Source of the DNA: Crocinitomix catalasitica ATCC 23190
GTDB lineage: Bacteria; Bacteroidota; Bacteroidia; Flavobacteriales_D; Crocinitomicaceae
Assembly: GCF_000621625.1 (NCBI RefSeq)
Contig: NZ_JHXV01000016.1
Location: 1 to 64,000, forward strand
Reading direction: 5' to 3'
DNA: 64,000 nucleotides
The notes beneath the pieces are model-generated. The model had not been told where the DNA came from. It saw nothing but the letters and a program-made list of their open reading frames with translations, and searched no databases. The stretch's first letter is position 1. Every line of letters begins with the position of its first letter. A program made the position numbers and the translations under genes. Shown here piece after piece: positions 60,667-64,000 of this stretch.

Positions 60667-61116
60667 TTGAAGAATAAAATGACCATAGGATCCAATGATG
60701 TAATAGACTTACTAGAATTAAGTCTTAATAATGTTGTGGCCAAAATATTCAATCAATCCTATCTGTCAACACTTAATTGCCACGCTATTCAAGAGGTGGA
60801 CACCGATTCAGGTAAACATTTAGAAATTGAATTATTGCATATGGCTTCTGGATTGCCTACTGCTCGAAAATTTCTTTTTTCTAATTTCAGTAAGTCTACT
60901 AAGCTCGAAAAGGATGGAAGTGAAGAAAGTAAATATATTATTGAAACAACGGTCGTAATTTTTGATCAATTGCTTTTAATTGACCTGCTTTTAATTGAGT
61001 CGACTTTTAGTGATCATTTACTTGCGCTTGGCAATGAATTTATGAAAGATAAATTTAATGTAGACCTCAATTTGTCTAATCTGTCTTACAACTTAAAAAG
61101 TCAAATTAGAATTTAA
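60667..61116 (+). CDS. Hypothetical protein
   Basis: A protein of up to 149 residues from a TTG at 60667, or 145 from the ATG at 60679. It is soluble, with mixed alpha and beta character and hydrophobic strands (IIETTVVIFDQLLLIDLLLIE). No motif or family recognised. It lies 38 bases after the LapA-like gene on the same strand and may be cotranscribed. Confidence 0.5.
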   Translation: MKNKMTIGSNDVIDLLELSLNNVVAKIFNQSYLSTLNCHAIQEVDTDSGKHLEIELLHMASGLPTARKFLFSNFSKSTKLEKDGSEESKYIIETTVVIFDQLLLIDLLLIESTFSDHLLALGNEFMKDKFNVDLNLSNLSYNLKSQIRI

Positions 61117-61175
61117 ACTGATTTTATTTCTAGTTTTATTCGTAATTCTGATAAATCTCGGTTAATATTATCGCT

Positions 61176-62267
61176 ATGCGCAAAAAATTAAAGATTCCCG
61201 CAATTAAAAGAACTAGATTTCTAAAAAGACAAGATGCCACTGCAGGGATGAGACCTGGTCAGTTAATTTTTGTTGGTGATCAAAAACAAGAGGCTATTGA
61301 AATGGAGGTTATCGCCTACGATAAAGAATCGTACATTGTAGAAAAGATAAATTCCATAACTGAAATTGATTGGATTCGTGAAAAATATAAAAACGTCTGG
61401 CTGAATATTAATGGATTGCATGATATTAATATCATTGAAGAAATAGGTCGTTTTTTTAAAATACACCCCCTTGTGCTTGAAGATGTTTTGAATACCGGTC
61501 ATCAACCTAAAATTGATGAAGGGGAAACAGAGTTATTCTTCATTTTAAAGATGCTTAAATTGGAAGATAATTTATTGGATGCTGAACAATTCTCAATGGT
61601 TTTAACGGAAAATATTTTAATTACATTTCAAGAAAAAAATGGAGATGTCTTTAAACCTGTTCGAGAAAGAATTTATGCTGATCAAGGTCGAATTAGAAAG
61701 TCAGGATTAGATTATTTGGCTTTTAGTTTAATTGATCGATTAACTGAAAATTATATTTCAATAATGGAATATTTTGGTTCGAAAGTGGAAGATTTAGAAG
61801 ATAAAATATTGTTGCAGCCAACTAAAGATTTATTGACTGAGATTAATCGAAACAAAGTTGAATTGAATTTTTTCCGTAAAATAATTCGACCTACTAGGGA
61901 ATCAGTATACTTATTTGTAAAGAGTGACAATAAATTCGTTCAACCTTCAACTAAGCGATATATGAATGATTTAATGGATTCGACCAATAGAGCTTTTGAT
62001 TTGGTAGAAACTTATAAAGATATGTTGAGTGAGCAGTTAACGGTATATAGTACCAACGTAAATAATCGCTTGAATGATGTGATGAAAGTACTGACTATTT
62101 TCTCAGCTGTTTTTATTCCTTTGACATTTATTGCAGGTATTTATGGAACGAATTTTAAGTATGTTCCGGAATTAGATTATAAATATAGCTATTACATAAT
62201 GTGGGGTGTTATGATAATAATTGCAGCAGGAATGATCTTTTATTTTAAGAAGAAAAAGTGGTTTTGA
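61176..62267 (+). CDS. corA: CorA-family magnesium/cobalt transporter
   Basis: This 363-residue protein has a large N-terminal cytoplasmic funnel domain (about 40-260), a long helix, and two C-terminal membrane helices (about 305-325 and 338-356). The loop motif after TM1 is YGTNF rather than the usual YGMNF, with Gly and Asn of the selectivity motif kept. The PLTFIAGIYGTNFKYVPEL block and the basic C terminus (KKKKWF) are characteristic. It moves Mg2+ (and in some relatives Co2+ or Ni2+) inward. Probably monocistronic or end of the preceding cluster. Confidence 0.92.
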   Translation: MRKKLKIPAIKRTRFLKRQDATAGMRPGQLIFVGDQKQEAIEMEVIAYDKESYIVEKINSITEIDWIREKYKNVWLNINGLHDINIIEEIGRFFKIHPLVLEDVLNTGHQPKIDEGETELFFILKMLKLEDNLLDAEQFSMVLTENILITFQEKNGDVFKPVRERIYADQGRIRKSGLDYLAFSLIDRLTENYISIMEYFGSKVEDLEDKILLQPTKDLLTEINRNKVELNFFRKIIRPTRESVYLFVKSDNKFVQPSTKRYMNDLMDSTNRAFDLVETYKDMLSEQLTVYSTNVNNRLNDVMKVLTIFSAVFIPLTFIAGIYGTNFKYVPELDYKYSYYIMWGVMIIIAAGMIFYFKKKKWF

Positions 62268-62389
62268 TTTGAAAAGAATAAAGTAAAATTTAAAGTCGTG
62301 GATGTTCTTAGCTGCATTAAAACGTTTAAATAGTTATTTTTAACCTTGATAATTCGTTTAAAACTAACAAGAACGGTAGTCTCTGACAC

Positions 62390-64000
62390 ATGAAGAAGAA
62401 TAATTTTATATCCTTAGCAGCAAGAAATGCATTGGTATATTTTATCCTTTTTTTATTCGGTTTAGGTGCTTCGGGATGGTTTTTAATCTCTTATAGCTCA
62501 AGAGAAATACTTGATTTAACAAAGAATAGATTAGACCATACAACTGATATGGTTCAGTTTAGATTTGATTCTTATTTTGAAAGTATTATTCAAGATGTAA
62601 ATCAACTATCCAATAGTCCATTATTGTCCCGATATATGGGCGATCCAACATCCGAAAATTTAAGTCTTTTAACGGCCGAATATATTTCTGTGCTGAAAAA
62701 CAAACGGGATTATTTTCAAATTCGATTGCTGAGTATTCAAGAATATGGGAACGAATTAATTCGAGTTGAAAGAAATGCCGATCGGATATTCGAAACACCT
62801 TCAAATAAACTTCAAAACAAAGGGGATAGGGATTACTTTATGGAGTTAATCCAATTGCCGGCAGATGCAATTTATTTATCTAAGATTGACTTGAATAAAG
62901 AGTTTGGTAAATTATCATTTCCATATATTCCAACCGTTAGGATTGGGAAAAAATTGAAAGGGAATCAATTAAAAGATTTTATCATTCTGATTAATGTTGA
63001 TTTGAATAAATTATTCGCGGAGATGCGGAATTCTTTGCCCAGCACTTATCAGTTAATGATGGTGAATCAAGATGGGCATTATCTGATTCATCCAGATAGT
63101 TCGGCCGCATTTACTTTCGAATTTGATAAAGAACCACTCTTTTTTGATGAATTTAAGATTAATGAGGATCATTTCGAGACCAGTAATTCTATTGAGATGA
63201 ATAAAGCGTCTGTCTATGAAATTGTAGAGCTCAATTATGACCGAATGAATTATCAATTATTCGCTGTAATAAAGGCTGATAAATCTATCGAATTTGCCTC
63301 GTTTTATGCCTGGCGAAATAGTGTAATTTGGGTCAGTATAACTGTTGCTGTTTTGTTCTTGGTCATTGCATTTTTATATATGCGAAAACAGGTGGCAGAA
63401 TTGAAGGAAATCACAACACAATTAACTTTATTTTCAGGTAAAAAGAGGCCGGGTAAATTAGCGATTGAAAGGCGGGATGAGATTGGCGCTTTAGCTAGAG
63501 GATTTGAGCAAATGAGTAATGAAATATTTGAAAGTCATCAACTAATTGACCAATCTCGAAGAAAAGCGGAAAAAGCAGATCAGGAAAAAACGGAGTTCTT
63601 AGAGAATATGAGTCATGAAATTCGGAATCCATTACAAGCAATCATTGGCTCTATTCAAATTTTAGAACAAAATCAAGTTGGTGAGCATCAAAAACCATTT
63701 TTAAATGCACTTAAGTTTAGTTCTGCTCAACTCAATTCGTTAGTTTCTGATGTCTTAGATTTTAACAAAATTAAAAGTAATGAGATTGTTCTACAGCCTA
63801 AATGGACGGACCTATTTGTGTTTTGTAATGAATTGATTAATTCTTCTAAATACCAAGCAAAGTTGAAGAAAATCGACCTTAAACTTGAGTTCTCTGAAGA
63901 TTTATTGCAAAAAAAGCATCTTTTTGATCCCGCTAGACTCTATCAAATCTTAAATAATTTAATTACTAATGCGATAAAATTTACTGAACAATCCGGAACG
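62390..64000 (+). CDS. Membrane-bound sensor histidine kinase, partial (runs off right edge)
   Basis: An open frame of 537 codons from the ATG at 62390 to the window end. It has TM1 (about 11-32), a large periplasmic PDC/dCache-like sensor (about 33-300; YGNELIRVERNADRIFETP, DRDYFMELI, VNQDGHYLIHPD), TM2 (about 308-328), a HAMP-like segment (about 330-385; RRDEIGALARGFEQMS), a HisKA domain (about 398-465; phosphoryl H409 in MSHEIRNPLQAI) and the start of the ATPase (N box NNLITNAIKFTE). A receiver or further domains may follow outside the window. The PDC fold usually senses small molecules such as amino or organic acids. Confidence 0.88.
   Translation, partial: MKKNNFISLAARNALVYFILFLFGLGASGWFLISYSSREILDLTKNRLDHTTDMVQFRFDSYFESIIQDVNQLSNSPLLSRYMGDPTSENLSLLTAEYISVLKNKRDYFQIRLLSIQEYGNELIRVERNADRIFETPSNKLQNKGDRDYFMELIQLPADAIYLSKIDLNKEFGKLSFPYIPTVRIGKKLKGNQLKDFIILINVDLNKLFAEMRNSLPSTYQLMMVNQDGHYLIHPDSSAAFTFEFDKEPLFFDEFKINEDHFETSNSIEMNKASVYEIVELNYDRMNYQLFAVIKADKSIEFASFYAWRNSVIWVSITVAVLFLVIAFLYMRKQVAELKEITTQLTLFSGKKRPGKLAIERRDEIGALARGFEQMSNEIFESHQLIDQSRRKAEKADQEKTEFLENMSHEIRNPLQAIIGSIQILEQNQVGEHQKPFLNALKFSSAQLNSLVSDVLDFNKIKSNEIVLQPKWTDLFVFCNELINSSKYQAKLKKIDLKLEFSEDLLQKKHLFDPARLYQILNNLITNAIKFTEQSGT

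Overview
The window is AT-rich chromosomal DNA from a member of the Bacteroidota, most likely a marine or freshwater Flavobacteriales-type organism (lineage inferred). The evidence is type IX secretion sorting domains (ends of the proteins at 9920 and 28601), Bacteroidota-style promoter boxes (TTG, about 20 bases, TAnnTTTG), propeller-sensor LytS-type kinases with LytTR regulators, and a CarH-like regulator next to a carotenoid operon. No tRNA, rRNA or CRISPR was seen.

Left edge (1-2340) is accessory DNA. The start of an ISAon1-type insertion sequence reads off the left end. It abuts an HNH-nuclease-like gene that has lost its 5' end. Next comes a frameshifted remnant of a rolling-circle (HUH) replication protein.

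2343-6766 is a compact carotenoid operon: a B12-binding MerR regulator with the CarH cofactor residues intact, then phytoene desaturase, phytoene synthase, carotene hydroxylase and a CrtYcd-type lycopene cyclase. Together they would take GGPP through lycopene and beta-carotene to zeaxanthin. A long hairpin follows.

6949-28102 is a signalling and surface region. It holds three propeller-type histidine kinases and two LytTR response regulators. Two of the kinases are near-identical in the transmitter part but diverged in the sensor. The third has an in-frame stop just before its last ATPase motif. Between them lie a secreted LamG protein, a DUF2147 protein, a 2560-residue beta-barrel protein with about 22 Ig-like repeats, and a small acidic lipoprotein.

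28601-37166 carries a secreted M43 metalloprotease, an operon of cystathionine gamma-synthase, rhodanese and a short-chain dehydrogenase, a 1152-residue outer-membrane protein, and a Rieske protein.

37163-59331 is a large surface-glycan locus. A minus-strand Wzx/Wzy-type operon (Wzz-like, flippase, two polymerase/ligase proteins, GT4, WecG/TagA) is divergent from a plus-strand operon (second flippase, radical SAM enzymes, methyltransferase, GT9, GT87). It also contains a CxxCH lipoprotein, two more radical SAM enzymes, a second methyltransferase and a nucleotidyltransferase, and ends with an initiating sugar-phosphate transferase. Five separate radical SAM enzymes in one glycan locus is the best candidate here for an undescribed pathway.

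59388-64000 has an ECF sigma factor, two tiny ORFs, a LapA-like membrane protein, an unknown protein, a CorA transporter, and a PDC/HAMP sensor kinase that runs off the right edge.
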